A stretch of DNA of 64,000 nt from Flammula alnicola (Eukaryota > Basidiomycota > Agaricomycetes > Agaricales > Strophariaceae), in contig JADNRV010000135.1 in assembly GCA_015499995.1 (NCBI GenBank), positions 1 to 64,000 on the forward strand. Reading direction: 5' to 3'. The stretch's first letter is position 1; each line of letters begins with the position of its first letter. Position numbers and translations under genes: made by a program. Positions 10,980 to 23,648 of the stretch are shown piece by piece. The notes beneath the pieces are model-generated. The model saw only the letters and a program-made list of their open reading frames with translations, did no database searches and was not told the DNA's origin.

Positions 10980-12250
10980 AAACGAGTATCGCTATTTAAA
11001 TGATTGCGGGGATATGGTTATCATATCGATCCGTCCTCGCGAATTCGAAGCGATGTCGACCTACGCCCAAGTACGTAAATGAGAACCGCCTACCGTTTCC
11101 GTTGGAATTGTTCAGGTACGTCAGATGGACCAAAGTTGGACGCTTGATTTGCTGATGAGAATGAGAATTTATAGACTCGTCATTCCTGGGGCGCAACGTT
11201 ACTGCCAGGATTAAACGTCACTGTTTGCCTGTATGAGAGTTCGAGGTAATTTTTTCGATAATCAGGGGGTCCGTTCCATCCGGGAAACGGTCCATATGGA
11301 AAAGTGGTCCTACATTTGCCAAGTCTGTACGGTGTAGCTTCAAGAACGAAATTATATGAATCGCGAGTAGCCCATGATCCTAGTTTTCCTTGTCATGTTT
11401 AAAGGTAATGACTGGCCATACCTAAGGCGGCGAACAATGCCATCCTGTGGATGGAAAATGTTGCATTGGACACCACAGTATGTTGTCTGTAGATGGACAA
11501 AATCGATCAGGGTAAACAGAGTAGACAGATCCGAGTCAATTCGGGAACTGATGATTTGATTTGCGTGCTGAGCATTGGAGAAAAGGCGCCAAAGAAGATA
11601 GGACTTATGTAACGTAGCTTATGATATTAGGAAAGAGCAAGGCAAAAGAGAAAAGAGATCCAGTGACCCTAGCATACTAGAACATGGCAGCGGAGGGACA
11701 TGCTGAGGTGCCAGCGCGGATATTATTTGGGTATGGGCAACTCGGAGACCTTGATATTCTCCTTACAACATAGTCTTGTTTTCATCAGAGCGTCAGACTA
11801 CCAGCTGAGAGAGTTCGGAACTATGTATCTCGATCGACACACTGACAAGGCATCGACATCGAGGAAACTTTGCGCCAATGCATCCGATCCGGGGTAGTGA
11901 TCGCTGAATTAAAGACATGGCATCCCTTCCGTCAGAATGAAAGTCATTGCCACCCCCAAAAGGTTCGTAACGGAGAAGAAGATGTGGACCAAGACTGAGA
12001 GAATAAATATGAGTATGGCCACTTTCTTGTTCATTAAACTTCATTTTGACCAAAGATTGCCCATTGGAAGAGATTGATAAAGGTCGCCAGATGAATTTGA
12101 GATCTCCTACTCCGAAGCGAAAGTTTCGAAGTTGAAGACTGTTAAGGCCTAGGATCTACCAGAGGTTCTCCAGAGTTCGATTGGTGGCAGTCGGCAAATG
12201 ATATTGATAGACTCAGAGTCACTGTGGTAAAATGGAGCACGTTAGAGGAG
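10980..12250 (-). other. Possible multi-exon gene or relic, unrecognised
   Basis: Several coherent but short minus-strand frames follow one another: about 12130-11793 (ends ...SSELSQLVV), a segment near 11560-11340, a segment near 11370-11195 rich in aromatic residues and prolines ('TTFPYGPFPGWNGPPDY'), and 11196-10996. GT/AG pairs can be proposed between some of them (for example a short intron near 11425-11380), but I could not build a model that stays in frame throughout. It may be a real gene with introns I misplaced or a decaying one. No family recognised. Confidence 0.3.
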
Positions 12251-12295
12251 CATATGGTGGGAAAATCTGGTAGCCTGTCCTATTGAACTGGAAAA

Positions 12296-12394
12296 GGTTC
12301 AATGGTCTAGTGGTTATGATTTCTGTCTCACATTGCAGCTTGCTGAAGCTTGTAAGGACACAGAAGGTCTCCAGTTCGATCCTGGATTGAACCA
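12296..12394 (+). tRNA. tRNA-Val (anticodon CAC) with a 26-nt intron
   Basis: The acceptor stem GGTTCAA/TTGAACC is fully paired (12296-12302 with 12387-12393), with discriminator A at 12394. The anticodon stem TCTGT/ACAGA encloses loop C-T-CAC-A plus C, with the intron at the canonical position after base 37 (12333-12358). The T-arm is TCCAG-TTCGATC-CTGGA. A run of T follows immediately and would terminate Pol III. Confidence 0.9.
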
Positions 12395-13069
12395 TTTTTT
12401 GCTGCGTATTTTTTCTTCTTCTTCTTGCGCAATCAGGATTATTCCTTTTTGGGAATTGTTTTTATGGTCCGACGGTCAATTGCTCCTCGCTGCTCATTTG
12501 TCCTCTTACTTTCGTAACCTGAGCATTTATCAACCCAGGTCTCTTCACCTTTCACGGAATTATCGTCGATACCAATCGTTATTGTGCCCAACTATGCAAA
12601 CGTTGACAGAAAAGATGGAACATGGCCGTGGTCCTTTTGAGAGTCTCGGTCCGATCTGAGGTTCTTCGAGAATCGAGATTATCACCTCTTTGCCCAGGTC
12701 CGCATTCATGTTACTCCAGTTTCGAATGTTCAAGCCCTCATGAATCGAGAAGGAGCCCCGAGACCAGCTGTCAAAGATTCAGTGAGTCTGAATCACTGCT
12801 TGATGTTTAGGGAAATGCGGTAGGCTTTGACCCTGACTGCCATACTTATCAATGTCGATATCAGGGGCGCTAGTTCTTTTTCTCTACCCCAGGCCTCAAG
12901 GTTTAAGCGTGCCGATGGGTATTTAGTTGCTGGAAGCAGGGAACCTTGCTCCCAGAATACCCACTTGAAGAGTCTGCCGATCAGATATTTCACACATCTT
13001 CCTGGTAGGTCCCACCTCCTGGCATCTCTGTTGTCTATCTCACTATCAGACTGGAAGAATAAACCTACC

Positions 13070-14498
13070 ATGGCGGTTTCCATCGATCTACCGCAAGAAA
13101 CACTCGAAGAAATCATCGATTTTTTATTTGAGGACCGCGAAGCTCTTCTAGCGTGCAGCCTTGCGTCGCGAAAATTGGTGCCTGTGTGCCGATTTCACCT
13201 CTTCTCCGAGGTGACGCTGGAATCCAACAGGGTCTGCCGCTTTTTAGAGCTCCTGGATGTTCCATGGAGCAGCTTCGCGAATACCGTGTCCAGAATCGTC
13301 ATCACTGGACCCCGACAGCTAAAGCCATTGTCCCGAGCTCAAGCAGCCGCCATGCGACCAGAATATGTTCCTGAAGACAATTCGCGTCTTCGAGAGCGTC
13401 TGGCCGGTGTGACGTCGGTTCGCTTTATCAACCTTTGTCCAGGAGATATTCCAGTGTCCTTTTGGCGTTTGCTCGAGGAGATGAAGGCCATTAAGGCGAT
13501 AGAAGCTCATCGAGTGGCGTTCCGTTGCCCCACTAATTTCTTCGGCTATCTCTCCTCACTTCCTCTCCTAGAGTCGCTATCTATAACTCGACCGGCTATG
13601 ACACTCGACTCTCGATGGGAGCAACACCTTGGCGATGATCACCTGACAAGCCGCCCACCAGGCAATCTTTTCCGCGTGCCTTTATTGGACATCCGGAGAT
13701 TGTCAGATATGCCGGGGCATCCTAGCATGGGCGTTTTGGCTGGTTTAGCTGTACTCGGATGGTTGTTGGATAAAAACCCAATGCCATCTGTGCATTCGCT
13801 CAGGTTCAACCTCGACTGCGACCAAAAAATGACCACCTTGTTGAGAAGTTATTTCGACAACAACGGTTCTACCATAAAGAAATTGTGGATTACACTACCG
13901 GCCACTCTCAATGGTAAGCTTTACTCTGTTCGCCGATATCTTGAGCAATTTTATTAATGCAGATAATACGACTACAGTCTTACGAGACATGCCTATGCTC
14001 GACTTCAGCCAACTTACGGAGGTCCGCTGTCTCCACATCGAGGGACTGCTCATGAGCCATCAATCAAGTGCAGGGACACTTGAAACCTTCTTCCGTGCAT
14101 TTTTCAACCAACTCTTCTCCTCGTTTACCACGTCCTCAATCATCAGCACGAAGAAATTACCCACATCACCACCCATCCGCAGAATATCCGTCTCTCTCAC
14201 CCTCGACGCCAAGGGCACCTACTCCTTCTTTGGCATGCCCGACTATGCCGTCCTGCAGCCTCTTACCTGGTGCAAGCTGCCCTCTATTATTGAGGAGGCG
14301 CTCAGTCATTTCCCTGACAAGTTTGAGGCACTGGAGGTGCAGCTGAAGGTCAAATCGGCAGGAATTAATGATTCTCAGGCGCTAATGGCAGAAGAATGCG
14401 TGAGGTCGGGCGTGTGGAAGCGGTTTTCCGAGAAGTCCCAGCTGCGCGTCGGGTTCTTGCCCATTAACGGAGCTGACGGCGATGAGGATGGGGTGTGA
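13070..14498 (+). CDS. F-box-like domain protein
   Basis: Two exons (13070-13913, 13963-14498) join in phase across a 49-bp intron (GTAAGC...TGCAG) to give 459 residues. The start is the ATG in CTACCATGG; the frame is open further upstream but that part lacks a good start context. Residues 5-50 (LPQETLEEIIDFLF...LLACSLASRKLVPVCRFHLF) match the F-box-like signature of the large expanded basidiomycete F-box family; the rest shows irregular leucine-rich segments without a clear repeat. By family, such proteins would link targets to SCF ubiquitin ligase through Skp1, but the target is unknown. It stands alone, downstream of the tRNA-Val gene. Assignment rests on the N-terminal motif only. Confidence 0.75.
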
Positions 14499-16814
14499 AT
14501 GTACGTTTCCAACTTCCCTGCCTGTGTGACGATTTAAAATGGTTGCTCATATGATTCGCTGTTAGATCGGATATCGCTTGCATTTGTACCCCCATTATAT
14601 GCTATGCGACGCAGTCGCAGGGTAATCATGGACTTGGTATATATCTTCGGTCCTGTATCCGTTCATTTTCCCGCTTATCCCCTCTTTCTACTACCCTGCC
14701 TACATACCTATCGTGACCATTCAGCCAAACGTTCATTGGCACATGCTCGCTACTCCAGGCGGTAGTGTTTGACCTAGGGAGGGTCTTTACCTTCGCAAAA
14801 TCTTTTTACTTCTGCTATGTCGGACCTAGATTTTCCGAACTTATCGTTCTCCGTGTGCATAATCGTAAGCTGTAGTTTTATCGAATCTTTCGGATCTTAT
14901 CTATCGTCCCAATATCTGTACAAGTGCCAGACTGTACTATTGTAGTTATAAAATGATTGTAGTTATAATGACATCATCGAACTGACAAATGATTGTTGCG
15001 AGATGGTCGTTACAGTTTGGCTACACTCACAAGACCCGCGATATCGTAAACTTGAACCAAACTCATTCACATGTAAATATAGAATATGCCAGGTCGATAA
15101 ACAAATGAAGCGATTTCAGTGAATTTCCCTCAGGGAAAGCGGTGATAATCATGAAGTATGACAAAAGCTACCACAAGGTAGTATGCCGCGAGCAGCGCCG
15201 CGATACTTAGGTCGTTTACCCCTCTGAATCCTTTCCAAATTTCCAGAAAGTCCCTAAAATTGGCTTCACTCCAAGAATAGATCGAGTTAATGTCAAACAA
15301 CAAGGCACTCACTGAAGGCATGCCCCTGGGCCTGGCAGTGTGGCGTCGCTCCCCGAGACGTCCAGGTTCCATGGCCTTCCATATCGGCTTGTCACTTGTG
15401 TCTAACATTGTTCGCCGGTTCGATTGCAGAACGAAATGGTTCGTCTTGTGTTATGGAAAGCTTTTATGAGCTTTTGCAAGTAGTCCGACAACGCCTCTGC
15501 CACTAACATATAGTATAGATGTCTCGTTCAGTGTTTAGAATATAATAAGGTCCTAAGCACGTAAACACATATGCTTTTTATGTCGAAACCTGCGAATCCC
15601 ATAGTATGAATCGCCTGTAACATGGCGCCTCCGTCACGGAAAAACGCGCGCCTAATCTTTGAAGGCACATGTATGATTGACCGTCCTTGGGGAAACTCTT
15701 TCTGAGGAGCTACAAAACAGCACTGGATTTATACATCGTCGAAGACGATGGCCCTTTCGTCCCCTCCAACCTTCAGATCGCAAGCAATGCCTGAATCTTC
15801 TCAAGGAATCTTTCCGCAAAGAATGTTTCTACAGGTAATTCTCGGCAGGAAACTGGTAATATGCCATAATCCATGCTCAGAACATTGTGTGATTGGAAGT
15901 GGATGGCCGTGCATGCGCAGCACCATTGCGACGGTTGCGAGGGGAAGAGTGGGTGTGACCTGTTAGTTGGTATCTGCCGATTCAAGTTCGAGCTAGATGA
16001 CATCGGCGTCGATGGGCTTAGGGAAATTATCCACGCCAATTTGCACCCCAAAAATACATTTTGAGAAATATATCGGCTCTGAGGAGAAGTGTGGTTCGAT
16101 CACTGTCAAAGCTCCGACATCCAGTGAGAAGTAGAAGAGGGTTGGCAAGAGCCTGTCAAATTCCTTCAGTTCGGGTCATAAGGCCAAAGTGCACATCTCA
16201 ATGCATTAACCACCGCTTCATGCAGCATACAACGATGTTTCCATTCTACGCTCTATGATCAATGTACTCCAACATTAATGGTCGTCGTTTCGAAGGTGAA
16301 AAAACTCCGCCTAATTGCGTAAATATTTCTATTTTGGGACGTGCACCGCATAGGCCGAGGCCTTTGATGATGCCGAAGTTCCCCCCTACAACAAGTTGTG
16401 ACTCGAGAGACAGGCACTCAACGCTTGGATTTACCTTGCTGCTTCGGTAAATTTACAGTGCTGGAAGCCTTGTTAGGGCCCTTCTTTCTGACTATCGCCC
16501 TCCTATTTAGCACTCTGACCAAACTCTGACCGCACATTCCTCCTCACGTTTCTCTACACCGCGCTTTACAGACGGGTGTCACTACGTGCCATCACCGTCA
16601 CCCTTTTTAAGTCTTCCAGCATACACTGAAGGGTGGGCGTTTGAATATTAGACCGGCATGTTACTGAGGTCCATTGTAAGGAAGCGAGAGACGTAATCAT
16701 TCTACACCAAATCATAAAGACTTCAAGACATAAAACAAAACCCCCAAGTCACTTTATGCGCGCCATGTAACCTATATATACGACGGAAAAAACCCGCTCC
16801 AATGGAGGAGAAGC
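14499..16814. other. Long intergenic region, no secure gene
   Basis: A minus-strand 92-codon frame at 15130-15408 ends in a hydrophobic segment (LSIAALLAAYYLVVAFVIL) that could be a membrane anchor, but no family or splice partner is visible; I give it little weight. Short frames at 15748-16064 overlap on both strands with no recognisable domain. A TA-rich 3' region follows the F-box gene. Nothing else seen. Confidence 0.35.
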
Positions 16815-17601
16815 TTAGGGAGCAACGCAAACAGGCGGAACGGTAGGATAAAGCGGGCTGGGAATGCAAATCTGCTCGTAGAGTGTGATGGAATTTCCGA
16901 CCGATGTATTGAGGGAAGCAGCGCCAGTTTGAACGTTGTCCGCTTTGGTCGGAATCAAGTTGATCATGCTGATTGCGAAACTCTGCATGGTATTCAGGGT
17001 TAGCATAGTCCCAAAAGTCTCGTAAATTGGAAAGAAAGACGAACATCGACGATAGCCTCAAGGTTCCTCAGAGCCGCTGCAATGGGGGCAGTGGCACCGA
17101 ACTGAGCAAAGACGCTGTGCTTCCCGATGACAGTGGACAGAAGGTCCTGGTGGACTTGAATGAACTTTGATTTCAAGTTCTTCTCAGCTACTAGTAAGAC
17201 ATCTTGTGATAAAAGGCGGTGCTTACTGCAGTTAATGCTGCGACAACTACCGTCGCATCTGCATCGTCGTAAGCAGGAGTTGCGTCCATAGCGGTGACAT
17301 CTCCAGAGAGGTCATTAATGATGTCGGAGAAGCCGCCAGTGAGCGTCTATGTAGAAAATATAGTAAATGTGACCAAAAACGGTGTGCATAGTGGCAGAAC
17401 ATGAACACAAACATTGGCGGCGGTCTGGGCCTGTTGGGGAGTGGGGGTAGTGGACAGGGAACCGACTGCTGTGTTCAAATTTCCAGAGATTGTGGTCACA
17501 ATTCCGATGTTGGTGACGACTTGATCTGGAGTCAAAGCAGCAGCAGCGCTCTGGACGAGCATGAAAGTAGAGAGCAAAGCGAAGGCTGGGCGGAACAACA
17601 T
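16815..17601 (-). CDS. HsbA-like secreted surface-binding protein
   Basis: Four exons on the minus strand (17601-17413, 17346-17227, 17182-17048, 16982-16815) join in phase to about 203 residues. An N-terminal signal peptide (MLFRPAFALLSTFMLVQSAAA) is followed by an all-helical domain of the hydrophobic-surface-binding-protein-A type (PF12296 family): 'VVTNIGIVTTISGNLNTAVGSL', an Asp-rich turn 'YDDADATVVV', then 'VHQDLLSTVIGK'. In Aspergillus HsbA coats hydrophobic surfaces and recruits cutinase; the same role here is inference. Intron 2 uses an acceptor at GCTGAG, chosen because nearer AG sites create stops. A C-terminal Pro/Cys tail (ICIPSPLYPTVPPVCVAP) is seen in some homologues. Confidence 0.75.
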
Positions 17602-17789
17602 GGCGAAGAGATTCTGCGACGATAGCGAAAGACTGCGAATACTTGGGTTGTTGGAGAAAAAATCACGAAAAGAGTCCTGCTTTTATACTCCCAGGTCTCC
17701 CGGGCTTTTTTTTTTTGACGATGTTCATGTGTGTCGTCAGTTCCATTCACAACCGAGAAGAGTCCGTTATTCGCTTCGTTGATGATTCA

Positions 17790-19407
17790 GAGGTACGGGG
17801 CTAAGTCATTCCCAGATTCAACTAGGGTAGAATACTCACATGTCGGATATATTGAATGGTTTGTAGAGAGGTAAGAGACTCGGTCTTGTGAGGGCAGAGG
17901 GGACCTTGGACGTAGTACCGAATAAAGAGAACGTTCGTCTTCAAATATTTGGAAATTAAGAAAAATAGGATCTTCTAGCTGCTTTCCTCCTTCGTTTTCA
18001 TAAAAACCGTCCATGCTAGCTAGAAGAGGCCACTCTCAGAAATATAAAAATAGATAGCAAGTTGGACGACTTACCTCGATATCATTCCAACTGTAACCTG
18101 TCCGAGCTCGCCATGACATTCAAGCCCCGACTTTTCCATAATAAGGACACGAATACGAAAGAGGTAGGACAATCAATACGAGAGACAACGATGTTTCCTC
18201 GTGGTCGGGTCCTAAACATAAAAATTTCGTTGTTCAGCATAGCCAAACAAGAGGATGGCCATACGGAAGTAAAATCCAGTATTTCCAAGGCAGTGGTTGG
18301 CGATTCATAATCAGATCTATTCCCTCACTGGCAGAACCTAGTCAGTGTCTGAGTCGGCCCTGTTAGCGAATGTCGTCGATAGCCGTCCACTCGAACATCA
18401 AGTACGCCGGAACTCACCTCCAAAGGTTCGAAGTACTCGATCCAGTCGTTTGCGTAGTCACATAAATCTCGGGCCTCCAGCATAAGATGTCGGGAAGCAA
18501 AAGATTCTACCCTTAGAAATGAAACATTTCGGATGCCCACATTCCAAGAGTGGCGTCCTGCATAATTTGATTTCCCGTACTGACATGAGATGGCATAAGT
18601 ACTGTATCTTGAGATCCTCGTATCTGCAATGGGTATTGCTTTCAACATTTTTTTTGTTGCATTTGATAATCGAGGCGACTGTCAAACGTCAATGAATATT
18701 ATCTCAAGGTCCAGGATAACTGGTAATGATGCACGGGCATACCGGACTGCGGCCAGGCATTCCATAGAACGACCTTCACAAAACTCGATTCATCTGATAA
18801 TCCCATGAAGTCAATAGGATTAAATGCCAGGTAATACTTTCGCCTTTTCGAGGGGTTCGTTGTACGTCAGTCCTTGACGCCGCCTGGATCCTAAGTGTGC
18901 ACGATGGTATTGCATGTCGTGTGAATTCTCCGAGTCGATAGGTGTTCTCATGAAATTCTTGTCCAAGTAAAGCTGCATGTCCCGCTCCGGAGTCCATCAT
19001 GATGGGCTCGAAGTTTCCCAGTTCAAACTTCAAGAGACTTTGTGTTGAGCATTTCGGTTGGCCGATGATCATCAACGGTCGGAGGGTGGTTGCGGCAAGA
19101 GTTCACTTGGGGCACCTGCCAGCATCGGCTCTTAGGTTCACCCAGGATTTATGATAGAGTATTCCCACTGCGTCCGATCGAGTGCTGTCATAAGTAAAGT
19201 AAGCCATGGACGAGAAGAAAGACTTATTTCGCACCTGGTTATTACGGCGCAGTGACTTCGAGCTCTCTCTCTTCGTTCTGGCTGCTGAAATTTGGCTGAA
19301 ATCGCTCCACAGTTGCCTTTAAAATTTCCGCCATTGTGCTGGACGGCAGCACTATCAACAGGACCGCCAGCAGGTATTCGACCACTGCCAGTTATCGGTG
19401 CAGTCAT
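17790..19407 (-). CDS. Orphan multi-exon gene (model incomplete)
   Basis: A probable start lies at 19407 or the ATG just inside it (MTAPITGSGRIPAGGPVDS...). Coherent minus-strand segments follow: 19075-18850 (containing FELGNFEPIMMDSGAGHAALL), 18810-18710 (VVLWNAWPQSGMPVHHYQLSW, in a different frame and therefore probably after an intron), 18580-18325 (LCDYANDWIEYFEPLEVSSGVLDVRVDGY), 18260-18085 and 18014-17790. Intron-like GT/AG joins separate them, but I have not proved every phase. No family recognised. A second, more decayed copy of its 5' part lies immediately upstream (19540-20100), so the locus arose by tandem duplication. The boundaries are approximate and the gene could itself be partly degraded. 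Confidence 0.4.
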
Positions 19408-19539
19408 CTGTTAAAGTAAGAGAGGCCCACGTTGTTTGCGCTTCATTGGAGCTTCGGGTCACGTCTTTTGCTTTGGTCTTGATGACAGTAGTCGAAAATC
19501 CGTAAAACACTGGGGCATCCAAATTTTTTTAAATCAATA

Positions 19540-20100
19540 GGGATGCCACAGGTCGTCGATACTAATTTCGCCTCTCCGCGGGGTTATACCACAGTTCTTG
19601 AATCGATCGGCGCTTCCTGAATCCTGACACGATGATATTGCACGCTGTGTGCGTCATCCATAGGTGTCGTCGTTAAATCCTTGTTCAATTGTTCCGTTTC
19701 GTGGGCTCGAAGGATTGAAAGTATAAGAGACTCCGAGTTGAGCATTTCATTTACGCAATGATCGTCGAAGGTCGGCGGATAACTGCAGCGAGAGTTTCAC
19801 CGCTTGAGGTTCTTGCTGGCATTATCGATATCGGCTCTTGGATTCGCCCAGTTTCATAATATTTTCACTGCGTCAGGGTCACGGTGGATTCATAGGTAAG
19901 CCACGTATGAGAATTCGAAGAAGTAATTGTTGCGCACCGCGTTATAAAGGCTCATGCATATAGTCATGTTGCTGGAATCGGTCCACGCGTACGGTTTATT
20001 TACATTTCTGGCCTTGGCAATCTCTGCCGCTGTGCAGTGTCACCGATACTATCGTCAGCAGTATTTCCCCCGCCATCGGTTGTGGATGCAGCCATTTGTG
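19540..20100 (-). pseudogene. Decayed tandem copy of the orphan gene's 5' half
   Basis: Aligned by eye, this stretch repeats 18830-19410: 'GATGATATTGCACGCTGTGTG' against 'GATGGTATTGCATGTCGTGTG', 'GAGACTCCGAGTTGAGCATTTC' against 'GAGACTTTGTGTTGAGCATTTC', 'ATCGGCTCTTGGATTCGCCCAG' against 'ATCGGCTCTTAGGTTCACCCAG' (excerpts shortened in places). It has indels relative to the neighbour, keeps only short frames, and lacks the 3' half. Confidence 0.6.
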
Positions 20101-20605
20101 GGAGTGCAAGAATTTAGAAAGTTGTCAGAGTTGTTTGGATTCGTACATACGCCACCGGCGATAGGCACCCGTTCGAACCGATCTGAAGTTTTTGCCCAGC
20201 TTGGCCTTGGCCTTGACGCGACCCTCGACACCGCATCCCCCCCTTACACCAACTGAGGCTCGGTCGGCGGTCGCTCTCGTTTCTCCTTTCCAGTGAAACC
20301 ACTCAGTGCGCCGAAACCTGGACCCGTGATCGACATTGACGGACCTTCCGGGAAAACCGGCTTGAGTCAGAAGGTTGCTTTCCACCGTGACATTCATCGC
20401 AAAAATCCAGATTTCGTCGATACAGCAACTATATCTTGCTCGTACACTTTATAGGGCCTCATATCAACCTTGCGTAACCTTTCGACTTTGGATTTTTGTT
20501 TGCTTGCTTTCAAACAACCCACTCGCGATCGGACCTCTACTCGCGACGCCTTGGACTTGAAGAAGCTTGAATACGCAAAGCACAAAGCGCACAATTGTGA
20601 ATCGG

Positions 20606-23116
20606 ATGTCGTTCTCACCCATCCACCGGATCCGAGGGGCCAGTCCCAGCTGGCTTACAACAGGCGTCGGCGGTAGCGGTAGCGGTAGTGGAAGTGGAAT
20701 TGATGGTGGGCCTGGAAGTGGTGGGCTTGGAAGTGGTGGGCTCGGAAGTGGCAGCGCGAGCGTTGGAAGCGTGGAGAGCAGACGCCACGAGCAGGAGCTA
20801 ATTAATGCGTATGAGGCGGAGGAGGAGAGGATCATTAATGTGCTTTCCCGGAAGCTCGAGCAGGTGAGTTGAGGTTCTTCGTCTTTTGGTTTTGGAGGGT
20901 TTTTTTGGCGCTTTTGTTTTCTTTGATGCCTTGATGCATGCTGCTCGAACCTTTTCTTCTCCTTTTTTTGGATCGGTTTCAGTCGGTGGAAGGCCACATC
21001 GTTTATTGGTATGGAGGACTGGAATCCTTCAGATTCGACAAGCGATGATGACGCAGTTGTACTTTTCACCCTAACGACAGCATCGATGGGCGGCATGTCA
21101 TCCATTCGACTCGTTGTCCTTCTCGTCCAAACCAACCTTCTTCTTTTCCTCATTTCTCCTTTTCTGTTTCTCAAACATATTTCTGGAAACTGATCAATGC
21201 CTCCTATATAATCCTCCATCCAAATCAAAACTCTAAAAGCTCCGCGAAGACAAGATCGACCTGGAAAACGCGCTCGAGGCCGAGTCGGAGAACCACGTGA
21301 ATAAGCTCTCGAGGGAGCTCGGCGCGCTGAGGCAGGCGAACCGCGAGCTAGAGGCGCAGTTGGCGCAGCTGCAGGCCAAGCCTTCGGGTGCTTCGGGTGG
21401 TACTTCGTCGGCGGCCGTGTTGGCGTCTTCGTCACGGGCGGAGGTTACAGATGGGTCGAGACAGGACCAGGAGCCAGAGGAAGATGCAAAGAGTGCCTCG
21501 GTAGCGCGGAATCTCAGTAATCTGACGCTGAATTCGAGCAACCTGAGGGAGCCGAGTACGGCGCTGATGTTGCAGGCGATGCAGAGGGAGAACGAGACGC
21601 TGAGGAATAGGCTGGTGGATACGGAGCGGGATTATGTTAGGGTGTCGAGGTTGAATGAGGTTTATAGGGAGGAGTTGATCGAGCATCGTAGCAGGGTGAG
21701 TTCTTGTTTTAAAAAAAACCCACTTCTGTTCTTTCGAATGTTCGTTATTTTGCGATGTATTAACATTGTGAATATTCGCAGCTCGGACTCCCAGTGGACA
21801 ACCTGATTGGACTGACACAGTCGGACCGCGACCCTTTCGCGCACCCAACGCACCACCGTCGATCACGTTCGTCGTCTGCGTCGTCCTCTCCCTCAGCGTC
21901 CCTGGGCGGGAGTTATTATCCGCCATTCTACGGCTTCGTAGGAGGGGCGTACACAAACCCACCAGCGACCTCGAATAATAATATTACGAATGGACACGGA
22001 CATGCAGGATACCAACACCAATACCAATATCAACACACTTATTCGAACTCGAACTCGAACGCGAATTCGAACACGTCTTCGCCGTCAACGTCGGCGTTCC
22101 ATGTCCCGTCGAGCTCGTATGTCCCCCGCGGGCTGAGTTTGAGTGGTAATGGGACGAGCAGCGTCGCGACGGCGTCTACGAGCACACAGGCACCACCGTC
22201 GCAAGCACATGGAGTGCCTATCCCGCGGCCGCCGTCACAGGTCCAACCCCTGGTCCACGCACATACGACCGTCGCGGCATCCTCCACGTCGGGCTCGCCG
22301 TACCCCCTCTCGCCATACTCCGCGTCGGGGGCGTCCTCGTCCTCTGATTCGTACGCGAATGAGGGAAGGTACTCAAGCGCGTCGGCGGCGAACCCGGCCA
22401 GCTTTGTCAGCGTGTCGACGAACCTGACGAGCCCGCCGAGTTCGTTGTCGTTTGGTGGTGTGGGTGGTATAAACGGGATGGGGATGGGGATGGGGGGTAT
22501 GCTGGGTGGGACAGGGACGGCGGCGTATGGAGTGCCGCAAAGGGGTTTGTCGTACCCCTCTGTTCCGCCCCCTTCGTTGTCGTCGAGCTTTGGGAGCCCG
22601 ACGGTGCCGTTCCATATTCCCCATCGAGGAGAGAGGGACGCGTCGTTGAGCCCTGTGGAGCCGCTCAGTCGGAGGGAGTCTAATGCAGGGATGGGCGGCG
22701 GTGGTGGTGGAACCGGTCCTACTCAGGGCTCTATCTCAAGGAGGGGCAGTCACGGGGGCGGCGGTGGTGAGCGGCGTGTGGTCGAGACGGGGAGTCTGCG
22801 AAGGGCGAGCTTTGATCGGGGCGCCGGGATCCCGATTGGGGGCAGGGTGGCGGAGACGGGGTCTTTAGTTGGAAGGAGCAGGGCTGGGAGCGTGAATTTG
22901 GGGTTGGGGCATGGGGCGTTGCCGGAGACGGTGGATGAAGATGAAGTGGATGATACAGAGGGCATGGAGCTCGAGGTGGATGGTGGCCAGGGGGAGAGCG
23001 AAGAAGGGCCAGAGATGTTGGAGGCGGCCGGGTATTCGCGGCCGACGGCGACGGCAAGCATAGTCAATGGGAAAGGCGGTGACTCGGAGGGTGTACCGCC
23101 CGCTAAGTCACGCTGA
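20606..23116 (+). CDS. CCDC6-like coiled-coil protein
   Basis: Three exons (20606-20863, 21240-21695, 21782-23116) join in phase to about 682 residues. A Gly/Ser-rich head (about residues 15-55) is followed by a coiled coil (about 60-240) containing 'EEERIINVLSRKLEQ' and 'LREDKIDLENALEAESENHVNKLSREL', which match the paired repeats of human CCDC6 (DUF2046 family). After the last intron comes 'LGLPVDNLIGL', then a long low-complexity Ser/Gly/Asn/Pro tail with SRRES- and RRAS-type phosphorylation-like sites and an acidic patch (DEDEVDDTEG type) near the end. CCDC6 relatives are cytosolic/nuclear scaffold proteins; a molecular role here is not implied by the sequence. Start chosen at the first ATG in frame (MSFSPIHRIRG). 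Intron 1 is unusually long (376 bp). Confidence 0.75.
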
Positions 23117-23648
23117 TTGAGTTTGAGAATCAAAGAAAAGGGTTTTTTCCTTCTTATGCTGTACTAGGTATTCTTTCGTTTTCTTGCTCATGTTGCGTGC
23201 CTTGGCGTTGGCATGCGACGCTTCTTGTCCGTGTAACGGTATATATATCTAGCCGTAGTCTCCTGCAATAATGGAACTCTAATGCACCCAAAGCCTAGGA
23301 CGCGCGTTACCATCAAACATGCGTCAATGGAAGCGATCAAAGTCGCGCACCACGGCCCCATAAAAGGCTAATGGTCATCATGTGACACCGACGGTGGCAG
23401 TGCATTACGGCAAGACCCCGGACGTAGGGCGGGCGATCTTGGTGATGTGATTGGCGGGATTGTGATGTGGCCGGGGTCCATGAGCTTCTTGCATTGTTCC
23501 TCTGCCCGCCATTGTTCTGGGGCGGGCGTACGGAAGCGGAAACACGGGCGACGCGTGAGTCACACTGACCCCGCGCTGCTATAAAAGCAGACTACTTTTG
23601 ACGTGGCGTGCCCTATTCTCCACCCACGACAATATACCTTACCTTACC
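23117..23648 (+). promoter_or_regulatory. Intergenic promoter region with TATA box
   Basis: A TATAAAA box at 23580-23586 lies 63 bases before the ATG of the Hsp20-domain gene, a good core-promoter distance. No coding frame in between. I did not find clear paired nGAAn heat-shock elements. Confidence 0.5.
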
